DNA from: Enchytraeus crypticus
Lineage: Eukaryota; Annelida; Clitellata; Enchytraeida; Enchytraeidae
DNA: 64,000 bases
Assembly (NCBI GenBank): GCA_905160935.1
Contig: CAJHZI010000205.1
Location: forward strand, 1,287,001 to 1,351,000
Direction: 5' to 3'
Within the stretch, counting starts at the first letter, position 1; each line of letters begins with the position of its first letter. Below, one piece after another: positions 43,641-54,439 of this stretch. The translations under genes and the position numbers were made by a program. The notes beneath the pieces were generated by a model. The model made no database searches, was not told where the DNA came from, and saw only the letters and a program-made list of their open reading frames with translations.

Positions 43641-44894
43641 TCACGTTGCGCGATCTATCAATCTCGAGCACGTTTTCAAATTAGGCGTAGACAATCACGT
43701 TCACGGTGTTTGGTAGCGCAGCGCCAAACTTCAAGTCGACGCGCACATTCCCCTCTTTGACGAGATTAAAGTCATCGTCTTCACCTAGATCGGGCATGAG
43801 ATCGTAAGCGTAGAGAGTGTAGCCTTTATCGTAGTCGTCCCGTTGAATCTGAATGCATTCGTTGCTAAACTGCTTTCTAGTGGCGGTAAACAGAGTCATG
43901 TAGGCATTTATATGCTGATTATTGGCAAAGTTCGGCTCAAACGGTCTGATGCTCTGCTGCTGTCCATCGAAATATACTTTTAGCTGTGACAGATTGAAGT
44001 GCGGATTAAACGGATTCTTCCCGTAGTTTTCGTTATAGGCGTCGTTGTCGACGCACCCTATGAGGAGACCGGTAGGCAGCTATCCGGAGCTGTCCGGAGA
44101 ATAGGTTTTCTGACTGCAGTCTAAATTTCCTGCAGGCACCGTAAAGATTTTGCAGACTACGCGACGCAGCGGATATTTAGCATTTCCATGCTCTAGAGCT
44201 TTAGCGTGAACGATGAAGACCGACGGACTCAGCTTGACTTTTCGCACGTAGACTTTGCAATCTTGAATGCGTACCTTGTAGTTTTCGTCGGGAGTGCCAG
44301 ACATGAGACAAAAGTTGTTCTTGTTGCGAACAAGTCTGATGCGAATGGTTACATCGTTGAGAATATATTTCTGCTGATAAAACAGATCGGCATGAATGCG
44401 CCCGAGCAAGTCGACAGTCTTCCCTTCGCTGATGTATGCATATCTCTTCCTAAGTCCAGAATTAGCAGTTGCATCGAGCGGGTTAGCATCATCCATTTTA
44501 TCAGCGTCGTCTTTCGCAAAGAGAGATATGCACGGTATGCATAAGTATTATTGGTCGATGTAATTAGCACGTCGTTTAACTTTACGTCCACTTCGGCAAA
44601 GAGGGAGTGTAGTAGCAGATTGACAGGTGCGACTTGACTAGTGTTGATGATTGCTGCATTGTTACCTCTGCGCACATCCAACTTGACGTACAGCTGAGTG
44701 TTTGTCAAGTCGATGTAATCTTGTCCGTTACCGCTAATGACAAACTCTATCGGAGTTCCTTCGTTGATACTACTAATGAGATTATATCCGACATAGCATC
44801 CGCTCTCGATACTAGTCTGCGTAGCTGGTACCAAAAATAAATCGAGTTCCGACATTACGCATTCGCAGCTTTGCGGATGCACGAACGTCATCAT
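43621..44894 (-). pseudogene. Major capsid protein (hexon-like double jelly roll), broken
   Basis: Three collinear pieces: 44349-44894 (start, with SCECVMSELDLF and EFVISGNGQDYIDL), 44080-44496 (SGLRKRYAYISEGKTVDL, LIHADL-type region) and 43681-43899 (MTLFTATRKQFSN, C-terminal LKFGAALPNTVNVIVYA). The last motifs run to a stop at 43621-43623, past an in-frame TAA at about 43681. This order and the LPNTVNVI C-terminus are those of Polinton major capsid proteins. Its start ATG overlaps the stop of the upstream basic protein gene by 4 bases (ATGA). A frameshift near 44500 and stops near 44082 and 43681 inactivate it. Confidence 0.85.
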
Positions 44895-45245
44895 GTGAAT
44901 ATGTCGATGTGTTTCTTTTTAGTAATGCGTCTTCTCTTTATCCTTCTTCGTCCGCTTCCAGAGTGATTAATGAAATTTTCCGAAGTTACGAAGCGTTTTA
45001 TACCATCCGGCACTCGTCGTTTGCTCGAGCTCTTAAGCGACTCGCCGCTGGTTACGTCATTTGCAATCTCGAGACCAGTTTTGAGCGCATGCTTACCGAA
45101 TGCTGCCAATCCTCGTTTAATTAACGAGAACGCCGATCTAAACAAGTCGCTCAACATGCTACCCAATCCATGTCCTCTCTACCCACTAGCTTCGACAAAC
45201 ACGGGAATACCACTACCGCTCTGATTCAGATAGTACTATTCGTAC
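44891..45245 (-). pseudogene. Small basic virion protein (pX/pVI-like position)
   Basis: The 91-codon frame at 44891-45166 follows a short upstream part (NQSGSGIPVF, about 45190-45245) broken by a stop. Core: LFRSAFSLIKRGLAAFGKHALKTG, then a Lys/Arg-rich tail (GRRRIKRRRITKKKH). A Gly-rich start, an amphipathic helix and a basic tail just upstream of the capsid gene are usual for the small virion protein of Polintons, comparable to adenovirus core or cement proteins. Exact homology is inference. Confidence 0.6.
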
Positions 45246-45279
45246 ATGTCCTTCGACGCATCGCAACAAAATTTCTTCC

Positions 45280-45890
45280 TCATGTTATCAAATACGATGA
45301 ATAAGTTCGTCTAAAATGAAGTATAACGATCAACGTTCCGCTCTCGAGTGGTACAATCCGCCCCAATCCATCCCTTATATCTATCTTCAGAGAATCAAAG
45401 TTTTTCTTTTGCAGGGGAACATATCGAGGTTTGGGGAAATCTCTATGTATCGTAGATCCGTACGTACCATCGACGTCGATAGTGCTAAGCAAGGGAGCCA
45501 TCGTGTCTCCCACCAATACGTTGTCTAGTACGTCGCAGTATACGTACAATGTGCTGCGACCGGCATTTACGTCGCATATTCTGACGGAGCGCAATTCGTT
45601 AGAATCATTGCTCAAATTTGATACCGGCATTGTATGTCTCTCACAACCCAATATGTTGCATAGTTAGCCGCTGATGCTAACTGTCGTACTTGGAGTGAGT
45701 CTAAGATACGACTTGTAATTATTGACATTATAGTGAACTTTTGGATATCCTTCTTTTCGCAGACGTTTTGCGGATTTTTACCAAATTACGCTTGAACCAA
45801 TTCTTTCTCCGCGATTCGCTAGATCTATTAAGTAATCTCAACGTCTATGCGTGCTCTCTAATTCTGCGAGACATGTTGCTCGTTCGACAT
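45280..45890 (-). pseudogene. Minor capsid (penton-like) protein, broken
   Basis: The 123-codon frame at 45280-45651 holds STLYVYCDVLDNVLVGDT, PLQKKNFDSLKIDIRD and IVILHFRR, the C-terminal features of the Polinton penton-like single-jelly-roll protein. N-terminal parts (NYKSYLRLTPSTT) lie upstream at 45652-45890, with a stop and frame changes between. It should form the capsid vertices. Confidence 0.75.
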
Positions 45891-45930
45891 CCTAAGTTGA
45901 ATGAATGATTATGTCGACTAATCTCTCCTT

Positions 45931-46597
45931 TTATTTTGGCAAGTAGACGTACTGCGGAGCTTCGTCAGCAAAAATGTTTGTTCTGACTCTCAACTGTTCA
46001 TCAGTGTTGGGTTTTAGATCTAAAAATAAATAGCCGTAAGGTCTCACGGTTGCATCTTTGAAGGCGTCTTCTAGAAATTTAACCTCTCGAAAACATCTGT
46101 CTGCCTAGTATAGCGACTTGGCCAACATCTCACGGGTTTTTGAAGAGCACTATGTAGTGCGAATTGAGATTCATTGTTCTGTTGTGTTTGGAGCTGTGAA
46201 ATATGTTTTGTGCTGGAAATAGTACTGAAATGTTTCTGTGATGACTCCCTGTAGTGAATATTTGCGCAACTTTGTCGTTTGCCTCGTGCATGAGATCGTC
46301 AATGACGAGCAAAATGCGCTTCGTACCGTCAAATTCGCTTACGTCGGGCAAGCCTTCTACGGAACGAACGTTTTGCATAGAGTTGAAAGCATCTTGATAA
46401 ATTCCGTAACACCATACAATTTCTTCAGGCGGAGGAATTATCATCACATTCGCTTGATGAATCATCTTTATGGCAAATTGTGTCTTACCGCAACCGGTAG
46501 GACCAGATATCAGAGCGGTAAATGGATGCTGCATGTTTGACGGATGAAATCGACTGACGTTAAATCGATCGTGTTTTGAGTTTATATAGAAACACAT
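45931..46597 (-). pseudogene. FtsK/HerA-type genome-packaging ATPase, broken at the C-terminus
   Basis: ATG at 46597. Walker A GPTGCGKT about 31 residues in, Walker B ILLVIDDLM, sensor-like TTGSHH and NISVLF. The frame stops at 46130, but the C-terminal part (RPYGYLFLDLKPNT) follows to a stop at 45931-45933, so one or two disruptions separate them. The A32/FtsK-HerA class translocates DNA into capsids. It lies between polymerase and capsid genes on the same strand. Confidence 0.85.
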
Positions 46598-46599
46598 CT

Positions 46600-47000
46600 T
46601 GTTTACGCGAGTCTTTATGACTCTTCAATTCTTTATTTACGTTTAATTCTTTAAATGAACAAGCCACAGTCTTTATTTACAAACATGCAATATCAACAGT
46701 TTGATGTGTGCAGTAGCAACAGTCTTTATTTACATACAGTATTTACACGAAAGCCATCATCAGTATCAATTTATAAATATTTACAGCGATAAAATATCAA
46801 CAAAAGTCTATATACACCTTCAATAATAAACAGTTCAGCATGCACAGTATCTATAAAGTTCAATATTTACATCAGTCTCTGTATGTACAGAAATATATAG
46901 AATATTGATTCCCTATGTACAATTGTCTTTGTACATTTAAATAAATGTATTTACAAATTTCCTAATATGTACAAAGATTGAAAGTGCTTCGTGATTGAAA
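46600..47000. repeat. Intergenic region with repeated TCTTTATTTAC words
   Basis: TCTTTATTTAC occurs near 46630, 46671 and 46722, with related ATTTACA words onwards to about 46870. It lies between the polymerase 3' end and the ATPase start. No gene. Confidence 0.6.
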
Positions 47001-47004
47001 ATTT

Positions 47005-50000
47005 TTACGTCACACCGGTGCTTGTTAGGGATGTAATTTTAACATGTCCGTAAGCTAAAGTCGTATATCCGTCAGGGAGAATGTAGCGTTTGTCGTCGTA
47101 GGGGTTCAGTCCGTCTTTTTTCAATGTCAGAATTCGTAAAACGTGGCCCTTACTGCGAATGCTGCAGAATTCAGCTCCCGTTTTCTTTTGCTGCACGAGA
47201 CTATTGACAAATGTCTCGTGCGTTATGTTCTTTTTACGAAACGAGTTCTGAATTCCTTTCGCAGTGGATTTGTTACTCTTGGGGAGTTGGAGACTATACA
47301 TTTTTGCCCTTAATCCCACAAACGCGAGTGGTTGCAGCCTTTCGCACTCGTCTTTGAAAAATCCCAATTTGCTGTCGTTAACTTTACTAAAACACGGGTT
47401 GGAGGGAGGGAAGGTGGAGGTGTCCATGTGTTATACGAACTGCTGCATGTCTTTCTATAAGTCGTCCGTTACGATGTGATAACAGAGCGAGTCGGTGTCG
47501 GTGAACAAGAGCTGTGCTTTGTACCTAGTCTTTATCACATCGTAATGGAATTTAAGAAGGTGTAATTTTGACAAATCGAGAATACAAGCACCGGTGTATG
47601 TCGGTTTATCCCAGAAGACGTGTACCTGTTTCATCTGGACGCTACAAGAGTTTCGCTAATTTTGTGAAAAGATTGGTAATTAGGCTTGGCTACCAAATTC
47701 CTTGCCTGTTTGTCCGATACGCACAATTTTATTTCTGTTTGTTTTCTCAAATTTGCATATTTTTTCCGAATATGGCATTGTTTCAAAATTTAAAAAAGTT
47801 CTTTTCTGAAGGGGATTTTGCTTTTTGACGTTGAATGGTGTTGAAATCGATGTAGGGTTCGATCCATGCCTTTTGTGTGAAGCTCATTACACGATGCATA
47901 TGTTTGCAGATCAAACCCTTCTGTAAATAGTACTGAAAATTTCTATAGTGTAGTACGTATCGGGACTTTGGCAAGAAATTTGGCACCAACTTTTCAATTT
48001 TTTAGTCTTGCTTTCCCCCCACTTTTTTTCAAAAGTTCCTGTTGATAAGGGGAAAGGTAGTATTCGGGGATGGAAATTCTTTCGGGAGCTAGGGACAGGT
48101 CGTTGTGAAGCTCGTGTAGCTCGTCGGGGTATTCAAAATCTACTTCCAGCATGAAACCGGTATCTGCATCTTCCGGGATCTGCATGAAATCGATGGACTC
48201 AATTTCTTTCCTAGTTAAATATTTAAAATTTCCAGCTGGGAGGGGTTGGGACATGGCCCACCCGTTACAGGTTATTTGAATCATAATATTGGATGTACGA
48301 GTGGTCTACCTTTGGGTCGTAGCTATGTAGACTCGGATTATTTGCTTCGGCGTACCTATGAGTGATCATAGATACGCCGCCGCAAAGAGCAGACTCAAAA
48401 AAGATGAGATGATCGGGCTGTCTCAAGAGCTCGATCTTTGCCTCGGTCATCCTTACGCAAGCATCGAACGAGAGACCAGGGCTGGTGTAGTAATGGGCGG
48501 GGTCGAGACTATAATGTTTCATCGAAAATTTTCGAAACTTTTTTTCGAACATGTCAGCGAGTAAAAGAACGTCCGTGAGCAGGTAAAGGTCATGATACCC
48601 TCGCATATCCTGGACATCGAACGATCTCCAGACCAACTGAGCATGCTCGTAATCTTCTTTTGAGCGTTCCGATTCGGTGAGCTTACTGTAAAAATTTTTG
48701 ATTGGTGGAAGTTGTTTTTCGTCAAATTTATCCCTAGTGCTCATGTACTAGTGGGGATAAACTCCCTTCCTCAAGATAAGGGATCTTTTGAAAGGGACTG
48801 GAAAATGACGACGAGTGTGGACAAATTTGGGCTCGTCGTCTTTCTTGAGGCTTTCAACCAGTGAATCTTAGATTCCCGTTATGGACGGAAATAAATTTTT
48901 CGGAATTGTTAGCTATTGCGCGAATTTTGTCCATTTCTGCTAAAGAATCCCTTTGTAAAATTTTAAAAAGTGGTGGGTGTCGTAATTTTTGGAATTGTGG
49001 AAGATGACCGGTATCTCATCGCATCCTTTTCGTCCCCATCCTCGTCTACATGGCATCCTTCTCCAGGTATTCCCTCAACATATATTTTATTCTTTTTACT
49101 CTTCTTTTTCTTGTCCCAACCCCTCGAGTTAAATTTGCGGGGCTTTAATTTTAGATTGCAACTGTTGCAGCAAGCTGCGATGAAATCGCCAGTAACGTGA
49201 TCGTGATGCCTGACCTTCCATACAAATGGTTTTCGACAGAAGGTACAGACATCAGAGTTACGATACTGTCGAACTTCATCTTTGCTCATTCTTTTCATGG
49301 GGACAATTTCTTTTAGTAAATCATAAACTTCTTCATCATCGATGCAGCGTGGCGTAAAACTTTTTCATCACGTTTGCACCGCTGTACGTGTATGCTTTTT
49401 TATATGCTACATTTTTTTAGAAGCATGCACGTCAGATGCAAAAGCCGCTGGATGTATGTCCTTCGTCGTTTTCGGAAATGAACGATTCAAAGTCACAATA
49501 GAGAACAAAAGGGACTTTGAATTGTTTGTGGATATTTGTGAATTTTAATATTTTGGGCGGGTTACGGTCCATGGACGTTTTGATCATATCTTCAACGAGA
49601 CGACGTTCGGTACCTTCTAGCTCATGTAACCTCTCAGCAAAATCATCTAGACTAAAATAAAATTCCTCTAATTCTTTATCTCCAGCCTCTGACTGCAACT
49701 TGTTGAGAGGAAAGGAAATTGCTAGTGCAGGTTTCCTCCCGCAGTCTCGTTGATGATCGATTTGGAGTTTTTCGGAAGAAAATCGGTGGAGGCAATATCT
49801 ACAAGGGTATACTGTATTGTGCCTGACTTCACGTGATTTTAGAGCCTACCTAAGTTTTTGATTAAAGCATAATGCCTTATTCGATTGCCCTGTTTGTCTA
49901 TGTTGGTTAAAAGAAGAAGACCGTCCACGCGTGGTGTGGACAGTCTTGTTGTTTGGACATGTAAATAGGTACCAGTCCTGTGCCATATATTTCTTCATCA

Positions 50001-50560
50001 ATTACAACATAGCTAAGGACACCTATGCTAATATCAGGATTTTGGTTTTCGAATTTGGCGATTTGGTCGATACGGACAGAGAGCCGGATGCCGGTGGTAT
50101 TAAATTTGTGGAGATGTGATTAATAATGGTAAGGACGGTTGGGGTGGTCAATTTTCTCATTTTGCTTTTCGTACTCGGGGATGACATACACCGCATCGGC
50201 TAGGCAATATAAAAAGCACTTTTTATCTTTATTTAGAATATAGATGATGGCTTTTTTATAAAGAACAGAGTCATGATAAATGACGAGGCCGCAATAGGAT
50301 CATATGATGCCACTTTAATAAGAGTGACATCATCGACATTTTTTAATAACCAACCAGACCCCATCGAACAGAACTTTTCCAGAGTTTCATTCAATTTCGC
50401 AGCGGCTTCGGTCTCATCTTCAGAGTCTGATCTGATCAGACTCTGAAGGATGCAGGAGCCTCTCTACATCCGATCTGAAACACGCTTTAGTAGTGGACTC
50501 TGTCCCTTCGCCAATTCTACGATGAAGGTTGATGTCACTGGAGATATAATATTTGATGGG
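47005..50560 (-). pseudogene. polB: Protein-primed family B DNA polymerase, heavily broken
   Basis: Minus strand, about 3.5 kb. From the 5' end: SSDINLHRR and CFRSDVERLL (about 50440-50545), VYVIPEYEKQNEKIDHPNRPY, a YPCRYCLHRF...H...C zinc-finger-like segment (about 49750-49805), exonuclease motif LYCDFES near 49505, a CTFCRKPF/DHVTG zinc motif (48963-49298), the long frame 48265-48744 (DVQDMRGYHDLYLLTDVLLLADMF), motif A region YYDSNNLY/GWAMSQPLP near 48250-48300, VPNFLPKSRYVLHYRN (47783-47989), catalytic TDTDSL near 47490, then VGLRAKMY and DDKRYILPDG to 47005. These features define Polinton pPolB. At least seven frameshifts or stops, and a degenerate motif B near 47780, make it inactive. 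Confidence 0.92.
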
Positions 50561-50632
50561 GAAAAATAAATAAAATATAATTATAGTCCCTCATCTATTT
50601 ATGATAAAATACAAGCTTCAATACAAAAGTTA

Positions 50633-50722
50633 GCCTTCCATCATTACTTGACTGAGCCAGGCTTTGAACCCAGTCCAGTTGCATAAGAGGCGAACGTTCT
50701 AACCGTTACGCCATTACCTGTC
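50633..50722 (-). mobile_element. Second tRNA-like SINE or tRNA pseudogene
   Basis: The reverse complement carries ATGGCGTAACGGTTAGAACG (A box) and GGGTTCAAAGCCTGG (B box). It differs from the main SINE family. A (GA)n run follows at 50777-50795. 50800-51350 holds no supported gene. Confidence 0.5.
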
Positions 50723-51356
50723 CACTATAAAGTATAAGTGTTTAAATTATTACCAATGCACATTCTTTCTAAGAGAGAGAGAGAGAGAGAAAGAGATAAG
50801 AGAAATAGACAGATAGATAGTTAAACAGATAGACTGTTAGATAGGCAGATAGATGGCTAATATCTACATGAAAGAGATCGCGCGAGAGAGATCATATATT
50901 GATGACATATTTGTAACTTACTCGGCAGATGTCGGGTGTCTTCTGAATAATCCAATAGCCCCTTATGTAATCAAACGTCAACAGATGGCGATATGTGGGT
51001 ATGGTCTGTTGCATATCTCGAGGGATCGGATTGGCTAGAAAGTTGAAGAGGATTTTGTGTCGCTTCATACATGTAGGTGTGGTGTGTCAGGGGAGCTGAT
51101 CGGCTGCTGATCTGTAGAGGCAGGCGGTGGTGTTTTTAGAAATTGCTGCTGGGAGCTAATGCTGTCAGATTGGTGATTGACATGATCAACTGTATTCGAT
51201 ATTCAATAGCATTTCATACATGTAGTAAAATGAAATCTAGGCTATGAATATTTTTTTCTTATACTTTAAATTAACTACTACACAGATATAGTGGTAAATA
51301 ATGAAATAAAATAAAGGACAGTTTTTGTTTTGAAATATAATTTAGAAAAGTTACAT

Positions 51357-52038
51357 TTATAAATAATTGTAAGACTCACAATTCCAAAGAACTGGATCAT
51401 TTTCAGGTCCATTGAAATCCATTAGACACGGAGGATCGAATGTTGAATTTGCGTCCGATTGAGTGTTACCCTCGCTCAATCTAATCCTCTTGACGGTGGC
51501 TGTGTCTTATCACTTGTCTCGAAAGTTTGATTATCCTATTTTGTAAATAATCATTTATTTAATACCGATTATTTATTATTATATATTTAGAGTATAATAT
51601 CATAAAATGAATTCTAAGTAAAAAATTTCACTGGCTGCAGCCAGTAACGAAGTCGGTAAGATACTCGAACGTGGATCAGTATTTACAGGGCTCAAATGCT
51701 TTACTCGCCTGTCACTGTCGTCGCTTTCGAGTGAGGAAACTGATGTTAAACTTAGCTTTACCAGCTTTTTATATAGATATAAAAAATATATGCATTGGAA
51801 CACCTGGCTCCATTATTTTAATATTTTATTATATATTTTACAATATTCTATATAGATCTAAAAATATATGTCATTAAAAATTTAAGCATTATTTTAATTT
51901 ACTATTTTACTATGTTAAAATAATACCATAGCTAAGTAAATATTTTATCTGTAAAAGATCACTTACCTCTTCTAAACGTTGAATAAGATGTATAAATTGA
52001 AAAAACATTTCTCCGTCTTCTTTTGTTAAATAAGACAT
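51357..52038 (-). CDS. Small two-exon Polinton gene of unknown function (one frameshift)
   Basis: Exon 1 (51967-52038): ATG, then 24 codons (MSYLTKEDGEMFF...QRLEE) ending GAG before donor GTAAGT. Intron 51535-51966 holds a SINE. Acceptor ACAAAATAG at about 51535. Exon 2 (51357-51534) resumes in phase 0 (DNQTFETSDKTQPPS), has a one-base shift near 51485, then KRIRLSEGNTQSD and DFNGPENDPVLWN to a TAA at 51357. About 85 residues, acidic and polar, with no motif that I recognise. A TATA word and CGGAGCAACAT lie upstream as in the left terminal gene, which supports a real transcription unit. Confidence 0.5.
51632..51775 (+). mobile_element. tRNA-derived SINE, copy 4
   Basis: GAAGTCGGTAAGATACTCG head, GGGCTCAAATGC B-box-like segment and TTACCAGCTTT tail. 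It lies in the intron of the two-exon gene and is antisense to it. A 16-bp palindrome (ACTGGCTGCAGCCAGT) sits at its 5' edge. Confidence 0.8.
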
Positions 52039-52090
52039 TTCTAAACTAGAAATCTAGAGTAGTCGATACGCAAATTAACTTGGCTGAGAG

Positions 52091-52152
52091 ATGTTGCTCC
52101 GTCGAATAATTTCCGATAAATGATGACATGCAGAATTTGCTGACTTATATAG
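52091..52152 (-). promoter_or_regulatory. Predicted promoter of the right terminal gene
   Basis: In the minus direction CTATATAAG (about 52143-52151) is followed about 45 bases later by CGGAGCAACAT (52091-52101), then the ATG at 52038. Same words and spacing as 42385-42444. Confidence 0.55.
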
Positions 52153-52599
52153 CTAAACTGTAGCCTATATCCGATCGCCCAACGATTTGAAAACGTATAT
52201 AGTATACATAAATAGTGCAGACATATGGATGTGCAAATATTACATATGCGTTGTGTAATAACTAGGCGGATGAGCAAACTTGTCTAGAGCTGTGCGACTA
52301 CGTAGTAAGTTCGTTTTGTAATTCTAATCTCACCCCCTCTTTCCCTCAAGCGATCCGGCGAAGATCATTAACGTAATCTCTCCCCCTCCATTCCTTCCTA
52401 CAAGGTAGCGTGTGCCCACCGCAACTCATTAACATCAGCACAACATCTGTTTATCGTCCACTCGAGTGCCTGCGCGAGCACCGGGAAGCTCATTTGAAAT
52501 TATCCCCCTCAGTTGTAATCGATATTGCGCACTGTGCTATACGCACAAAAAAGCATACTGCGTATGACATGGATACATGGAGAGAGTTGTACTAGCGTA

Positions 52600-52812
52600 C
52601 AAAAATGGATACAGATAAGCAAATACTGACTTACCAACGCATACAGACAGAGATATATGCTGACGTAAACATAAAAGTGCTGACAAAAGAATGTGCTGAA
52701 AAAAAGGCTGACAAAAAAGTGCTAACAAGAAAGTGCTTACAGAAAGTGCCGACGTAAGCATTATGGACCTTAGGACTCTCCCACTCCCTGGTTCTCTTAA
52801 CTTTACCCTACT
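52600..52812 (-). repeat. Polinton right terminal inverted repeat
   Basis: Reads inwards AGTAGGGTAAAGTTAAGAGA, then GCAC-TTT repeats as at the left end. 52160-52600 between it and the promoter shows no gene. Confidence 0.8.
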
Positions 52813-53097
52813 AATGTCTATGCCTTATCCATCCATACCTTATGTAGCCTATAGTTTGGGAAAAGTATGGCGTGGTTTGCAAAGGGAAACCACCTTCTGA
52901 GGTGGTGTTCCATTGCATTCCTCAGTTAGATGGATTAATTACCATTTATTCCTGGAGGAAAAATATTTAATGGTGAGGTTGGTCCCCTATTGCCATCGTC
53001 AACTCCTGCCTTAGTAGCCTCTTACTCTCACGCACCGGATTGCTTGCGGTTGCCCTATTCGGCAGTAGTCCAACCACACCCGAGCACAACAAGGGGG
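52813..53097. repeat. Interspersed repeat R, copy 2 (right part)
   Basis: Continuation of 41843-41908 across the Polinton insertion. It matches 39393-39680. Confidence 0.8.
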
Positions 53098-53160
53098 CTA
53101 TCTATCTGTCTATCTATATTCAATGTCTACTGATGTATTTTCTATAGTGTTGAAGTTCTA

Positions 53161-53557
53161 ACGTTATTTTCCACTGTCCCCAAACAGAGACAGGCAACTT
53201 CGAGGTGCCATATAAAATTTTCATCAATACCTTTCAATCAAAAGAGCTTCTAGGTAGAACTTAGCCATCATTGCTAAATAGTTATTTAGTATTTTTCAAA
53301 AGTTATACCATTAAATAAAAACTATGCACATAAAATAGCTCTAAATAGAACCCCTGTGAATTGGTAAGAAGTACAAAATTTGTTGGGTCTGTACCATGTG
53401 CCACAACCGGTCTATTCATCCATATTCTAAATTTTCTGCAACAACATTAGCAAGAATATAAGGGTAACGTGATATTTTGATTCATGTAAAGCAGTAATAT
53501 TGCAGAATATGACCTTCTTTTAGCTGTCCCCAAATGGGGACACTGGTAAATAATGGG
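53161..53557. mobile_element. piggyBac-like MITE (tentative)
   Basis: TTATTTTCCACTGTCCCC at the left is mirrored by GGGGACACTGGTAAATAA at the right, followed by TGGG and TTAA (53558-53561), the piggyBac target. The left TTAA is not intact. No ORF. Confidence 0.45.
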
Positions 53558-53734
53558 TTAAGCTTAAGTTACATAATGACAACGTACATTATATATTTAT
53601 AATACGTGTATTTAGAGTACATAATTTCTTATTTATTAAGCTCCGAATCACATACGAGTCAGGAAAGGAAAGTGTCCAAGCAAAATCGTTAGTTCGGTTT
53701 CAACAAGATCATTCCACCTCTCCATATTGACTTG

Positions 53735-54240
53735 GGTTAATGAAAAACTTCATGAAAGCGATGGGAAAGTCAAATTCCAGAGGATATCAATATCTTTTTG
53801 AGAAATTACGTACAGTTAGCTCCGCAAAACTGAAGGAGGGTATCTTTGTAGGACCTCAGATTAGGGAGATTTTGAGAGATGACGACTTCGATAAAAGTCT
53901 CAATATCTCAGAACCAAAAGCATGGCAAGCCTTCAGATGGATTTGTGAAAACTTCTTAGGAAACAATAAATCTCAGGACTACAGACAAGGAATCCAGAAT
54001 TTGCTAATTGCTTACTAAGAGATTGATAGATTGTAGAATGACTTTTAAGAATCATTTTTCGCATTCACACCTAGATTGCTTCCCAGAAAATCTTGGTGCA
54101 GTCAGTGATGAACAGGGTGAGCGGTTTTACCATACAACGAATGGAAAATCGTTATCAAGGCTTCTGGAATGAGAGTATGATGGCAGACTACTGCTCGATG
54201 TTGCACCGAAATAATTGAACCAATCACACAAGAGAAAATC
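53735..54240 (+). pseudogene. Conserved transposon-associated protein of unknown function, broken
   Basis: The 92-codon frame at 53740-54018 (LKEGIFVGPQIREIL, AWQAFRWICENFLGN) continues out of frame with SHLDCFPENLGAVSDEQGERF and MMADYC-like sequence to about 54230. I recall this combination from many repetitive insect loci, where it behaves like transposon cargo or a transposase relative. The enzyme class is unknown to me. Frameshifts break it after 54018. Confidence 0.6.
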
Positions 54241-54439
54241 GTACGCACAACTTTTATAAATAAGTACTATTCGCTCCATGACAATAGAAGATGTGGTGAG
54301 TGGCAAATGAGATCAGTTTCGCATATTTTTTATGTATTTTGACTGAAAGGTGTTGTAAGAAAATGAACTACAAACCTATGCTAATGAGTTTGTTCTAAGG
54401 TTAGTATTGTAAATTTGAATCGGTCATAACTCAAAAACT

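Larger units (their letters stand above)
41909..52812. mobile_element. Polinton/Maverick element, decayed
   Basis: 10.9 kb. It starts AGTTGGGTGCTGTTAAGAGA and the other end reads inwards AGTAGGGTAAAGTTAAGAGA, so both termini begin AG. The 6-bp duplication AATGTC lies at 41903-41908 and 52813-52818. AG termini and 6-bp duplications are Polinton hallmarks. Gene content agrees: protein-primed polymerase B, packaging ATPase, adenain-type protease, and major and minor capsid genes, all on the minus strand and all broken. No retroviral-type integrase is seen. It lies inside repeat R. Confidence 0.95.

Noticed and set aside
44206..45667. Plus-strand frames across the capsid region
   Set aside because: Shadows of the minus-strand capsid genes.
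53161..53557. Firm piggyBac assignment
   Set aside because: The left TTAA is not intact and there is no transposase; kept as tentative.
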